Origin: Actinomycetales bacterium
GTDB taxonomy: Bacteria; Actinomycetota; Actinomycetes; Actinomycetales; Dermatophilaceae
Length of the DNA: 55,284 nt
Reading direction: 5' to 3'
NCBI GenBank assembly: GCA_016710645.1
Contig: JADJVI010000011.1
Span: 1-55,284 of the forward strand
The first letter of the stretch is position 1, and each line of letters starts with the position of its first letter. Of this stretch, positions 17,316 to 25,466 are shown one piece after another. Made by a program: the position numbers and the translations under genes. The notes beneath the pieces were generated by a model. The model made no database searches and was not told the DNA's origin. It worked only from the letters and a program-made list of their open reading frames with translations.

Positions 17316-18098
17316 GTGCTCGCCAGCCAGCGGCGGGACATCATCCTCGGCCACGTGCAGTCCGGCGGAGCGCGTGTGTCGCAACTCGTCGAGTTGCTCG
17401 GGGTGTCGGACATGACCATCCGGCGCGATATCGAGTTCCTCGCTGCGAAGGGCCTGGTTCACAAGGTCCACGGCGGGGCGCTGCCGACCGGGGCGATGAG
17501 TGCGGTGGAGCCGGGATTTCTGGTCAAAGCGCAACTGCAGGTGGCGCAGAAGCGCGGCATCGCGCGGGCGGCGGCGGCCATGGCCCGGCCGGGCTCGGCG
17601 GTCGCCATTTCGGCGGGGACGACGACCTATGAGGTGGCGCGTGAATTGCGTGCGGTGCCGGACCTCACCATCGTCACCAACTCGATGCTCATCGCTCAAG
17701 TGCTCCAAGACGGCGCCGAGGTCGGCCAGAGCCTCATCCTCACCGGCGGCTCCCGGACTCCCTCGGACGCACTCGTCGGGCCGGTGGCGGTCGAGTCACT
17801 GCGCGGGCTGCACGTCGACCTGCTCTTCCTGGGTGTCCACGGCATGACTCTCGGCGCGGGACTCACCACCCCCAACCTCGTCGAAGCCGCGACCAACCGG
17901 GCCCTCGTCGCCGCTGCCGCGCGCACCGTCGTCACGGCCGATCACAGCAAGTGGGGGGTGGTCGGGTTGAGCTCGTTCGGCCGACTGGAGGAGGTCGAGT
18001 GCCTGGTGACCGACGCAGCCCTCGCCCCCGAGGTGATCGAGCGGATCCGGGGCGTCGGCTGCCAGGTCGTCGTGACGGACCCGGTTGAGGAGAGCTAG
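17316..18098 (+). CDS. DeoR/GlpR-family transcription regulator
   Basis: Sugar-phosphate-responsive repressor, 260 residues. N-terminal helix-turn-helix VSQLVELLGVSDMTIRRDIEFLAAKGLVHKVHGGA, then a DeoR sensor domain with the phosphosugar loop AISAGTTTYEVA and TADHSKWG near the end. The GTG start lies 2 nt after the beta-galactosidase stop, so the two are one operon. It is the likely regulator of the divergent importer and of its own operon. Confidence 0.88.
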   Translation: MLASQRRDIILGHVQSGGARVSQLVELLGVSDMTIRRDIEFLAAKGLVHKVHGGALPTGAMSAVEPGFLVKAQLQVAQKRGIARAAAAMARPGSAVAISAGTTTYEVARELRAVPDLTIVTNSMLIAQVLQDGAEVGQSLILTGGSRTPSDALVGPVAVESLRGLHVDLLFLGVHGMTLGAGLTTPNLVEAATNRALVAAAARTVVTADHSKWGVVGLSSFGRLEEVECLVTDAALAPEVIERIRGVGCQVVVTDPVEES

Positions 18099-18234
18099 GG
18101 ATTCGTGTGCACAACGTCACCGCTTCGGTGGCTGACCGGGGCCCGGTGCACCCCATCTGAAGCTCCTAGAATGGGACGCACTGCACAGCGGGGGGCAGCA
18201 GGTGGCCCTTCGGCGTCCGAAGGGAAGACAACTC

Positions 18235-18978
18235 ATGCATCACCACGCGCGTCGCGCACTCGCTCTCACCATGGTCCTGGGGCTGGCCCTCGGTGCCGGA
18301 GCTTGCTCGACCACGGCCACCTCGACCACTCCTGCGACGACCTCGGCGGCGCCCACCACGCCGGCCATCGCGGCGCCCGCCTCTGCCATCGAGCTGGTCG
18401 GCAAGGTCAAGACAGCGGCCGCGGCCGCCAAGAGCGCCACCGCGAAGGCCACCGGCATGAACAACGGCAAGGCCGTCTCGATGGACATGTCGGGCACCGT
18501 CGATGGCAAGAATGCCACGCTGAACATGACCCAGGACGGAGCCACGGTCAACACCAGGACCGTCGACGGCGTCGTCTACCTCAAGGCCGACAAGGCGTTC
18601 TGGGACTCTCAGGGCCAGTCGGCTGCCGCTGCCATCGTCGGCGACAAGTGGGCCAAGCTTCCCGCGGCGCAGTCCGAGGCATTCAGCGGCACGAGCATCT
18701 CGTCGGTGCTGACGCAGATGCTCGACTCGATGACCGAGGACAAGCTGGCGGCGACGGTGGAGAGCGCCGAGCTCGACGGTAAGAAGGTCTTCGTCGTCAC
18801 CCACGTCAAGGGCAAGGACGAGGCTCAGATGTTCGTCGCGGCCGACGGGACGTGGCTGCCGGTCAAGGTCACTGGCAAGGCGTCGGAGAACGCCGTCCTC
18901 ACGCTGACCGAATGGAATTCCGTGGCCGCCGTCACGGCCCCCGCCGCTGACCAAGTCCTCGACCTGAGCAAGATGTGA
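18235..18978 (+). CDS. LppX/LprAFG-like lipoprotein (copy B)
   Basis: Exported lipoprotein, 247 residues. Signal peptide with lipobox LGAGAC, a Thr/Ala/Pro linker, then the same fold as copy A (IELVGKVKTAAAAAKSATAKATG). The C-terminal half matches copy A closely, ending in TEWNSVAAVTAPAADQVLDLS. The ATG at 18235 follows AGGGAAG; an upstream in-frame start has no such site. It is separated from deoR by 136 nt and ends at a strong terminator. Function is unknown beyond the family's link to lipid handling. Confidence 0.82.
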   Translation: MHHHARRALALTMVLGLALGAGACSTTATSTTPATTSAAPTTPAIAAPASAIELVGKVKTAAAAAKSATAKATGMNNGKAVSMDMSGTVDGKNATLNMTQDGATVNTRTVDGVVYLKADKAFWDSQGQSAAAAIVGDKWAKLPAAQSEAFSGTSISSVLTQMLDSMTEDKLAATVESAELDGKKVFVVTHVKGKDEAQMFVAADGTWLPVKVTGKASENAVLTLTEWNSVAAVTAPAADQVLDLSKM

Positions 18979-19001
18979 CGCTCTAGGCGATGAGACGCGA
19001 T

Positions 19002-19031
19002 AGCGGCCCGGTGGATCTCCACCGGGCCGCT
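19002..19031. terminator. Bidirectional terminator
   Basis: AGCGGCCCGGTGG pairs perfectly with CCACCGGGCCGCT (13 bp, ATCT loop) between the convergent lipoprotein and phosphofructokinase genes. Confidence 0.8.
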
Positions 19032-19071
19032 GTCGTTGGCCAGAATCTGACCGGCTCGACGGGTGTGGCCG

Positions 19072-20280
19072 TCAGGCTTGGCCGGTGCGGCGCAGCACGT
19101 CCTGGAACCACTCCACGCTCGTGTCGAAGGCCTTGTGGCCGGCGATGCGGGGGAACTCGATGGAGCGCAACTCGCCATCCCGCTCTTCGTCGTGCCCGAT
19201 CACGCCCGGCACGCCTGCCAGCGCCGCGTCGACGGCCGCGATGACCATCTCGTGGATGAGGTCAAGGTCTTCAGGGTTGGCCGGGGCTGACCGGCTGAAG
19301 TAGCCCGACTTCTGGACCATGGTCTTCTGGGCGTGGATCCGGTCGGCGAACTGCTTGGCGAAGTATTGGCCCGGGTTGATGGTGTCGAGCTTGACGTGCC
19401 CGAACGGGTCGCGCGGCACCTCGTGGCCGGTCGATTCGAGCATCTGAACGATGTCGTGGACGCCCGCACCTTCGGACAGGAAGATGTTGACGCAGCCGAC
19501 CTCGTCCATGATCTTCTCCAGGCGCGCGGCCTCGGACTCGATGTCGATGGCGATCTCGGGGACGTAGACGGCGTGGATGCTCCAGCGCTCCGGGGTCAGC
19601 CCGATGCTCGGCACCCAGTCCTGCCGGTCGTGCCAGGCGAAGTAGTCCGCGGCGGCAGCCGCCGTGAGCCAGCCGCAACCACGGCCCATGACCTCGTGGA
19701 TGATGAGCATCCGCGGGTTGGAGCCGTTCTCGGCGATGATGTTCTGCCCGAAGGCCGAGGCCTGCTCGGCCGCGGAGATCGCGCCGAGGGACTGCCGGAT
19801 CGGGATGATGTCGTTGTCGATCGTCTTGGGCAGGCCGACGACGGTCAGCTCGTAGCCCTCCGAGTGCAGGTAGGCCGCGAGGTCGGCTGCCGTGGTGTTG
19901 GTGTCGTCGCCACCGATGGTGTGTAGGACGTCGATGCCGTCCTCCTTGAGACGTTCGGCCGCGACGTGCAACGGGTTCTCGCCTTCCTTGACCATGCCTC
20001 GGCGGGCCAGGTCGGCGGCGTTGGTCAGCTTGACCCGGCTGTTGCCGATGGGGCTGCCCCCGAAGCGCAACAGCACCTGGGCGTTGTCGCGCGCGGCCTG
20101 GTCGACGACGAGCTTGTTGCCGGTGAGCAGTCCGTGGTAGCCGTGCAGATAGCCGACGATCTCTGCCTCGGGCAGCACCTCGCTGTAGCGCTCGATGAGC
20201 CCGCCGACCGCTGCGGACAGACAGGGGGCGTAGCCACCGGCGGTGAGCAGAGCAACGCGGCGGATCGGGGAGCCGGACAT
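19072..20280 (-). CDS. 6-phosphofructokinase, pyrophosphate-type
   Basis: Phosphorylates fructose 6-phosphate. The phosphoryl-donor loop reads TIGGDDTNTTAADLA: Asp in place of the second Gly of ATP-type GGDGS is the mark of PPi-dependent enzymes. The catalytic PKTIDND and the substrate region IHEVMGRGCGWLTAAAA are also present. 402 residues. The ATG at 20280 begins MSGSPIRRVALLTAGG; the open frame continues upstream but has no homology. With eno in the same window it belongs to central glycolysis; the donor assignment follows the motif, not a test. Confidence 0.9.
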   Translation of the reverse strand: MSGSPIRRVALLTAGGYAPCLSAAVGGLIERYSEVLPEAEIVGYLHGYHGLLTGNKLVVDQAARDNAQVLLRFGGSPIGNSRVKLTNAADLARRGMVKEGENPLHVAAERLKEDGIDVLHTIGGDDTNTTAADLAAYLHSEGYELTVVGLPKTIDNDIIPIRQSLGAISAAEQASAFGQNIIAENGSNPRMLIIHEVMGRGCGWLTAAAAADYFAWHDRQDWVPSIGLTPERWSIHAVYVPEIAIDIESEAARLEKIMDEVGCVNIFLSEGAGVHDIVQMLESTGHEVPRDPFGHVKLDTINPGQYFAKQFADRIHAQKTMVQKSGYFSRSAPANPEDLDLIHEMVIAAVDAALAGVPGVIGHDEERDGELRSIEFPRIAGHKAFDTSVEWFQDVLRRTGQA

Positions 20281-20330
20281 GGCGCGGGGGTCCTTCCTCA
20301 GGCGGGTTCGGATTCCCGACCAGCCTATTG

Positions 20331-20366
20331 GGTATGCCGTCCGCCCGCCGTGGCGCACGGCATACC
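20331..20366. repeat. Inverted pair of dispersed decamer upstream of phosphofructokinase
   Basis: GGTATGCCGT and ACGGCATACC face each other across 16 nt, 51 bp upstream of the start codon. Confidence 0.85.
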
Positions 20367-20457
20367 CGGGGGCAGGTTCACCCGTCGTTCACCGAGGGGA
20401 GCAGCGGCACCCAGGAGCCCGCAACTACCGGCGGAGAGAGGCCCAAGGCCCAACCCG

Positions 20458-20526
20458 GGGGGCACCCCCCCCCCGGCCCCCCCCCCCCGGGGCCGGCGGG
20501 GGGGCCCCCCGGGGCCCCCGGGGCGG
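20458..20526. repeat. G/C homopolymer tract, doubtful sequence
   Basis: Nearly pure runs of C and G (up to about 14 in a row) with nothing else for 65 bp, ending at the 3' end of the Rph-like gene. It may hide a GC-rich terminator hairpin whose bases were mis-called. The rest of the 252-bp gap holds only the decamer pair. Confidence 0.6.
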
Positions 20527-20532
20527 AGGTCG

Positions 20533-23244
20533 TCACGCCGTGAGGGCGGGAGCCAGGACGGCCACCGCTCCGGTGCTGCCGTCGATCGTCACGAGGTCGC
20601 CGGTCGCGATGTGCGCGAGGGCATCGGTGACTCCGAGAACGGCTGGCAGGCCGTACTCTCGGGCGACCACGCCGGCATGGGAGAGCAGCCCCCCAAACTC
20701 GGTGACCAGTCCGGCGGCGACGGCAAACAGTGGCGTCCACGCCGGCGTGGTGGCTGGGGCCACGAGGATCTCGCCGGGTCGCAGGGCCGAGAAGTCCTCC
20801 GGGCCGCGCACCACCCGGGCGGGTCCGGTTGCCGTGCCATGACTGGCCGGTATGCCGTGCAGCTCAGACCCAGCCTCGGCAGTGGCCCCCGGTGTGCTTG
20901 TTGGAAGCAGGGACGCGGGGGTTGCAGCCCCGTCGAGTTCGAACGGGGCGGGCTGGGCGGCATACCGAGTGAGGTCGGCGCGCCGGCGGGCGACCAGTGT
21001 CCGGGTGTGGACGGCATACTGCTGCGCCACGACCGCCGGCGGGTGCTCGGCGAGGGCGCGCAGCAGGTCGTCGACCTCAGGACGCTCCAAGAAGTAGATG
21101 TCGTCGGGAGCGGTCAGCAAACCGGCAGCGGTGCAGCGGGCACCGATCGCCGCGAACATCGCTCGCATCCCTGGGGTGCCCATGACGAGGTAGAACTGCT
21201 GGTTCTCGCGGAGCCGGAAGTAGGTCTGGGTCAGGGCGAGCACCCGGTCGAAGACGATTCGCCGGGGCCGGTCCAGTCGGGCGCGCAGCCGGCCGGTGAG
21301 GGCGATCCGACGCTCGGCTGCCTCCGCTTGGCCGACGAGCGGGTCGGGTGCGCCGTCGAGTTGGAGTCGGATCAGGTCGATGACCTGGGCCGGGTCGTCG
21401 CGCCAGGTCGGGTGGCGGAACTCGTAGCGCGGAGACCGGTGCCCGTAGTCGGCCAGGAAGGTGGCCAACCCCTGGGCAAAAGCTGGCCCGCCGTCGGTGT
21501 CCGCGAGGTCGGCCTCGGTCGGCGCCCCGGCGCGCAGCAGTGCCGCCAGGGCGGGGTGGCGACGGGCCTGTTCGGCGAGAAGCCAGACGGCGTGGTTGGT
21601 CTCCACGGTCCGGTTGCCGGTGAGCCCCGAGATCAGGGTGAGCACGTGGGTGCCGTCGGAGTCGTCCAGCCACCGCTTGGTGAGGGCGCCGAGCAATTGC
21701 AGGGTGAGGTCACCGGCAACGATGGCCCGCGCGTGGTTGTCGAGCATGGGGGTGAGCAGCTCGCGGCGGGTCTGCGAGGCGGCGAGGAGCGACGCGGCAT
21801 CGAGGTCGGCCCAGTCCACGGCGTCGGTGTCCCGCGTGGCGTTGACGTAGTCGGGCAGTCGGCGCTCCCAGTCGCCGTGGGTGCCCAGGACCAGGCGGAT
21901 CAGGGCCGTGATCCCGCGCAACGCCGCGACTGGGTTCGCTGCTGGTCGAGCGGGGCGAGCCTGGCTAGCCTGGCGATCTGGCGTGCCCGAGACGTCGGGC
22001 ACCTCAGCCTGTCGAGCCACCGGGGGCCGCAGCGGCAGAGTGCTCATGCCGCGTTGGAAGGCCGTCACATTGAGGTAGGCGCGCCCGTGGATGAGTCGCA
22101 CCAAGGGCACGTCGGTCGGCAGCGTGCCGCCCAGCGCTCGGACGCTGGTGGCAAGGGACCGGAAGAAGGTGTCGCTCACCGCAGACCAGGTCATCGGCGT
22201 GATCGGGTCGGGATACCGCTCGATGAGCATCTGGCGGCTCCACGTCATGCCCAGCAGGTCAGGCGGCAGCGCGGTGATCGGCCGGGCCTGCACCACCCAG
22301 ATCTGCCCGCCGTCGCGGGCCCATTCCAGGTCCATCGGTATTCCGGCGGCCTGCTGGATCTGTTGGCCTAGCCGCCACAGCGTCCTCAGGTCCGCAGGCG
22401 ACAGCGCGGGCATGGTGCGGACGTCGTCGGGGACGGGCAGCGACGTGGTCCCGCGCGCGCTGCGCACGGTCATGACGTGTTTGTCGCCGATCTGCTGGTC
22501 CACCACCTCGCCGGTGCCCGCATCGAGCACGACCTGGTCGGGGGTGACCTCGCCGCTGACCAGGGCCTCGCCCAGCCCCCAGGTCGCGTTGACGACGAGG
22601 CGGTCGCGGCGGCCGGACACCGGGTCGGCGGTAAAGAGCACACCGGCGGCATCGGCGGGAACGAGCCGCTGGATGACGACAGCCATCTCCACGGCGTCCT
22701 CGGCTGCTGCGCCGGGCGCCCCTTCAGCTGGCTGTGACGGCGACGCGGACGAGGCCAATTGGCGTCGGTAGGTGATGGCATGCGCATTCCACAGCGACGC
22801 CCAGCAGCGTCGCACCGCGTCGAGGACCGCATCCGCTCCGCTCACGCCGAGGTAGCTGTCGCCCTGGCCGGCGGCTGACCCCCCAGCCAGGTCTTCGGCG
22901 GTCGCGGACGAGCGAACCGCGACGACGACGCTCGAATCCTGCTGGGACAGAACGGCATACGAGTTGGTGATGGCAATGGCGACCTCGTCGGGGATGGGCG
23001 CTCGCAGGAAGCGGTCGGCGAGTTCAGCCGGGGTGATGAGTCCGTCCAGGGCGGCGCGAATGGTGGGTTCCAGACCGTTCGCGGCGACGAACCGCCGGTA
23101 TGCCGTGGTCGTCACGCAGCAGCCGGCGGGGACCGGCATACCGGCGTCGTGCAGGAGCGCGAGACCGGCGCCCTTGCCGCCGACGGTGGCGACCAGAGCG
23201 GGGTCGCGCGGGTCCAGCTCGGTGAGGTCGATGGTGAGGGTCAT
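20533..23244 (-). CDS. Rifampin phosphotransferase-like / PEP-synthase-related enzyme
   Basis: Dikinase-type protein of 903 residues. The N-terminal ATP-grasp domain has GGKGAGLALLHDAGMPVP and VRSSATAEDLAGGSAAGQGDSYLG; the swivelling His domain is at the extreme C-terminus with GGLLSHAGVVAREYG (His about 856). True PEP synthase has a PEP/pyruvate barrel after the His domain; here there is none. The middle instead has MTWSRQMLIERYPDPITPMTWS, as in the substrate domain of rifampin phosphotransferases. So it should phosphorylate a small molecule, not pyruvate. The ATG overlaps the MFS stop (ATGA). The substrate is unknown; rifamycin is one option. Confidence 0.85.
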   Translation of the reverse strand: MTLTIDLTELDPRDPALVATVGGKGAGLALLHDAGMPVPAGCCVTTTAYRRFVAANGLEPTIRAALDGLITPAELADRFLRAPIPDEVAIAITNSYAVLSQQDSSVVVAVRSSATAEDLAGGSAAGQGDSYLGVSGADAVLDAVRRCWASLWNAHAITYRRQLASSASPSQPAEGAPGAAAEDAVEMAVVIQRLVPADAAGVLFTADPVSGRRDRLVVNATWGLGEALVSGEVTPDQVVLDAGTGEVVDQQIGDKHVMTVRSARGTTSLPVPDDVRTMPALSPADLRTLWRLGQQIQQAAGIPMDLEWARDGGQIWVVQARPITALPPDLLGMTWSRQMLIERYPDPITPMTWSAVSDTFFRSLATSVRALGGTLPTDVPLVRLIHGRAYLNVTAFQRGMSTLPLRPPVARQAEVPDVSGTPDRQASQARPARPAANPVAALRGITALIRLVLGTHGDWERRLPDYVNATRDTDAVDWADLDAASLLAASQTRRELLTPMLDNHARAIVAGDLTLQLLGALTKRWLDDSDGTHVLTLISGLTGNRTVETNHAVWLLAEQARRHPALAALLRAGAPTEADLADTDGGPAFAQGLATFLADYGHRSPRYEFRHPTWRDDPAQVIDLIRLQLDGAPDPLVGQAEAAERRIALTGRLRARLDRPRRIVFDRVLALTQTYFRLRENQQFYLVMGTPGMRAMFAAIGARCTAAGLLTAPDDIYFLERPEVDDLLRALAEHPPAVVAQQYAVHTRTLVARRRADLTRYAAQPAPFELDGAATPASLLPTSTPGATAEAGSELHGIPASHGTATGPARVVRGPEDFSALRPGEILVAPATTPAWTPLFAVAAGLVTEFGGLLSHAGVVAREYGLPAVLGVTDALAHIATGDLVTIDGSTGAVAVLAPALTA

Positions 23245-24578
23245 GAGTGGGGTCCTTCCGGACTCGCAGTGACAGGGGTCTTGGTGGCGCTGGTGGGGGT
23301 GGAGTGTCTGGGGGAGAGCGCGAGGGCAACGGCGGCGGTGGCGATCCCGGTGCCGCAGAGCACCCAGGACGCGCCGAGTGGTCCGGTGAGAGCGGCGGTG
23401 AGAACGATCGCGGTGAGTTGAGCTAGGCCGGTGACGGATTGGCCGAGGCTGATCACGCGAGCCCGAAGGTCCGGTGGCGCGGACTGCAGGGTGGTCTGGG
23501 TGCTGATCTGGACGGTGAGCACTCCGGCGCCGATGACGGCCGAGCAGGCCAGTGCCGGCAGCAGGGTGGTGAGCCACGGCAGAATCGCCAGGCCGCCGCC
23601 GGTCAGCAGCAGCCCGATCATCGGGGCTCGCTCGGAGCCGCGGCCGGATCGTCGGCCGTCCCCTTGCCCGCGCCCTCGCCCGCGCCCTCGTCCGCCCCCT
23701 CGTCCGCCCCGGCGCGAGCCGATGGTCAGCGCGGCGACGAGCATTCCGGCGCCCATCGCCGACATCATCAGCCCGTAGCCCGCCACGCTCAGGCCAAGGG
23801 TGTCCTGGGCGACGACCACCCCCAGCACGCTCATCACCGCGATGACCAGAGCGGCGGCGGTCGCCGCCGTGAGTGCCACCCCGGTTGATCGGTCGGTGCG
23901 CGCGTGGCGCATCCCCTCGGCGGTCGCGGTGAGCAGGCTGCGCAGGGTGACCCGTGACTGGGTCGGCCGACGGTGGGCGGTCGTCGGCAGGACGAGGGTG
24001 GCGACGGCGAGCGCCGGGATGAGGAAGGTCGCGCTGTCGACGTAGAAGGCCATCGCCAGGCCGAAGCGGTCAGCCACCCAGCCGCCAACAGCGGGTCCGA
24101 CGGCGATCGCTGTGACGAAAGCCAGGCCGAACCGCGAGTTGGCCGCCATCAGTCGCTCCGGAGGCACGAGGTCGGGGATCGTCGCGGCGCGGGCCGGGAG
24201 GAAGAACTGGTTGACGATCGACATCGCGAGGTATGCCGTGACGACGACAGTGAGGTGGCTGGTTGCCGGGATGAGCAGGACGAGCAGGCCCTGCAGGGCG
24301 TTGGCGCCGACCATGACCGCCTTGCGATCGAGCCGGTCGACGACGCTGCCGGCCAGGCCACCGAGCAGGACCGCCGGCACCGCCTTGACGAGCATGAGGC
24401 CGGCGACGACCGAGACGGATCGGGTGAGGTCGAAGACCAGCGCGATGAGGGCCACCATGGCCAGGCGATCGCCGACCAGCGAGACGAATTCGCTGGCGAG
24501 CAGGACGCGGAAAGACCGTTGCTGAGGTGGGTTTGGCTGAGGTTGGGGTGGCCGAGGTGGGGGTGCGGAAAAGGGCAT
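23241..24578 (-). CDS. MFS exporter, EntS-like
   Basis: Twelve-segment major facilitator of 445 residues, of the MFS_3 (enterobactin-exporter-like) group: FRVLLASEFVSLVGDRLAMVAL, SVVDRLDRKAVMV (loop 2-3 motif), and the C-terminal AVIGAGVLTVQISTQTTLQ. The N-terminus is a short Pro/Gln-rich tail. The central loop has an unusual Arg-Gly-rich insert (residues 289-317), encoded by a tandem repeat. It lies between tetR and the Rph-like gene in one operon and overlaps the latter by 4 nt, which suggests drug or metabolite efflux paired with modification. Confidence 0.85.
   Translation of the reverse strand: MPFSAPPPRPPQPQPNPPQQRSFRVLLASEFVSLVGDRLAMVALIALVFDLTRSVSVVAGLMLVKAVPAVLLGGLAGSVVDRLDRKAVMVGANALQGLLVLLIPATSHLTVVVTAYLAMSIVNQFFLPARAATIPDLVPPERLMAANSRFGLAFVTAIAVGPAVGGWVADRFGLAMAFYVDSATFLIPALAVATLVLPTTAHRRPTQSRVTLRSLLTATAEGMRHARTDRSTGVALTAATAAALVIAVMSVLGVVVAQDTLGLSVAGYGLMMSAMGAGMLVAALTIGSRRGGRGGGRGRGRGRGQGDGRRSGRGSERAPMIGLLLTGGGLAILPWLTTLLPALACSAVIGAGVLTVQISTQTTLQSAPPDLRARVISLGQSVTGLAQLTAIVLTAALTGPLGASWVLCGTGIATAAVALALSPRHSTPTSATKTPVTASPEGPHS
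23628..23714. repeat. Tandem microsatellite coding for an Arg-Gly-rich loop
   Basis: Runs of 6- and 12-bp units of the type CGCCCT/CGTCCGCCCC. They encode RGGRGGGRGRGRGRG in the cytoplasmic loop of the MFS protein. Confidence 0.75.
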
Positions 24579-24590
24579 GGCGGCATGACT

Positions 24591-24605
24591 CCTTGGCGCC
24601 CAAGG
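24591..24605 (-). promoter_or_regulatory. Hairpin overlapping the MFS ribosome-binding site
   Basis: On the coding strand CCTTGG-GCG-CCAAGG, where the last AAGG is the start of the AAGGAG site for the MFS gene. It could mask the site when folded. Confidence 0.3.
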
Positions 24606-24689
24606 CGCAGGAAGGGAAGGTGTGGGTTTTGTGCGGGTTGGGCGAGCGGGTCAGGCTGAGGGGGGCCAGGCTGATGAACAGGCTGAGGA

Positions 24690-25250
24690 TCAGGCGGGTG
24701 AGCGTCGCCGTGCTTCGGTGCCGATCACGGCCTCGCCCATGTCGATGAGGTATCCGCGTGCGGTGGCGAGGGTCAGCGCGGTGGGTGGGCTGACCATCGC
24801 GGCCAGGCCCTGGGTGAAGATCCACAACAGGGCGTTGACCCGGGTGAGGTCGGCATCGGTGGCCGTTGCCAAGCGGGGGTCGGCCCGCATCGCGTCGAGC
24901 ACGTCGGGGGGTGGGGCATGGTCGAGCGCCCGCCGCATCCACTCCGCGGCCAGCGCGAAGAGCTGCGGGTGTTCTTGGGCCAGGCGGATCGAACGCAGCC
25001 CGACGCTGAGCATGGGCGGCACGTTCAGTTCGGGCTCGCGCAGGTAGGCGCTGATCTCCGCTTGAAGCAGCTCACCCACGCGAGCCTTGAGGGCGTCCAT
25101 GGACCCCCAGGTCGAGTAGACCGGCTGCGTAGAGACCCCGAGGACGTCAGCCACGGCGCGCGCCGTGAGAGCGTCCATCCCGCCGTCGCGGGCTATATCG
25201 AGGGCGGCGCGCTCGATGTCGGCCGCGCTCACCTTGCTCGGACGAGCCAT
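24690..25250 (-). CDS. TetR-family regulator
   Basis: Repressor of 186 residues. The N-terminal helix-turn-helix is SAADIERAALDIARDGGMDALTARAVADVLGVSTQPVYSTWGSMDAL; the C-terminal all-helical domain (RSIRLAQEHPQLFALAAEWM) resembles TetR_C ligand-binding domains. First gene of the operon tetR-MFS-Rph-like, 111 nt before MFS. GGAGGCGAG lies upstream of the ATG. Its own promoter sits inside a long dyad, so it almost surely represses the whole operon and is released by a small molecule, perhaps the one exported or phosphorylated. Confidence 0.88.
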   Translation of the reverse strand: MARPSKVSAADIERAALDIARDGGMDALTARAVADVLGVSTQPVYSTWGSMDALKARVGELLQAEISAYLREPELNVPPMLSVGLRSIRLAQEHPQLFALAAEWMRRALDHAPPPDVLDAMRADPRLATATDADLTRVNALLWIFTQGLAAMVSPPTALTLATARGYLIDMGEAVIGTEARRRSPA

Positions 25251-25290
25251 CTCGCCTCCTCGACGTGTCGGGACTGGGCGGTTGCCCAGG

Positions 25291-25332
25291 TTTCACAACA
25301 GCAGTTATATAACTAGTGTTCTGAAACGTCAA
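25291..25332 (-). promoter_or_regulatory. tetR operon promoter within a 36-bp dyad operator
   Basis: On the minus strand TTGACG (25332-25327), a 17-nt spacer, then TATAAC (25309-25304) is a near-consensus promoter. The same DNA is a dyad from 25291 to 25326: core AGTTATATAACT (25303-25314, perfect), flanked symmetrically by AACA/TGTT and TTTCA/TGAAA with only three unmatched position pairs. It is AT-rich in a very GC-rich region. A bound TetR dimer pair would cover the -10 box and most of the spacer. Confidence 0.8.
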
Positions 25333-25466
25333 GTGGAGGCGAGATGCGTGGCCGTCGCCCGCGTCCGATCCTTTGCGCGCTAGCCCAGATCGGTGTGGCG
25401 AAAAGGGTCACCGGTGACGCATTTCGCCACAGCTGTCCCCTCCGGATGGCCTGTCCGGTCCGCCGG

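Noticed and set aside
19966..22371. 801-residue plus-strand open frame across the phosphofructokinase and Rph-like genes
   Set aside because: Spans two real minus-strand genes and the G/C tract; composition is typical of an antisense artefact.
20533..23244. Simple label PEP synthase
   Set aside because: The C-terminal PEP/pyruvate barrel is missing and the His domain is last, as in rifampin phosphotransferases.
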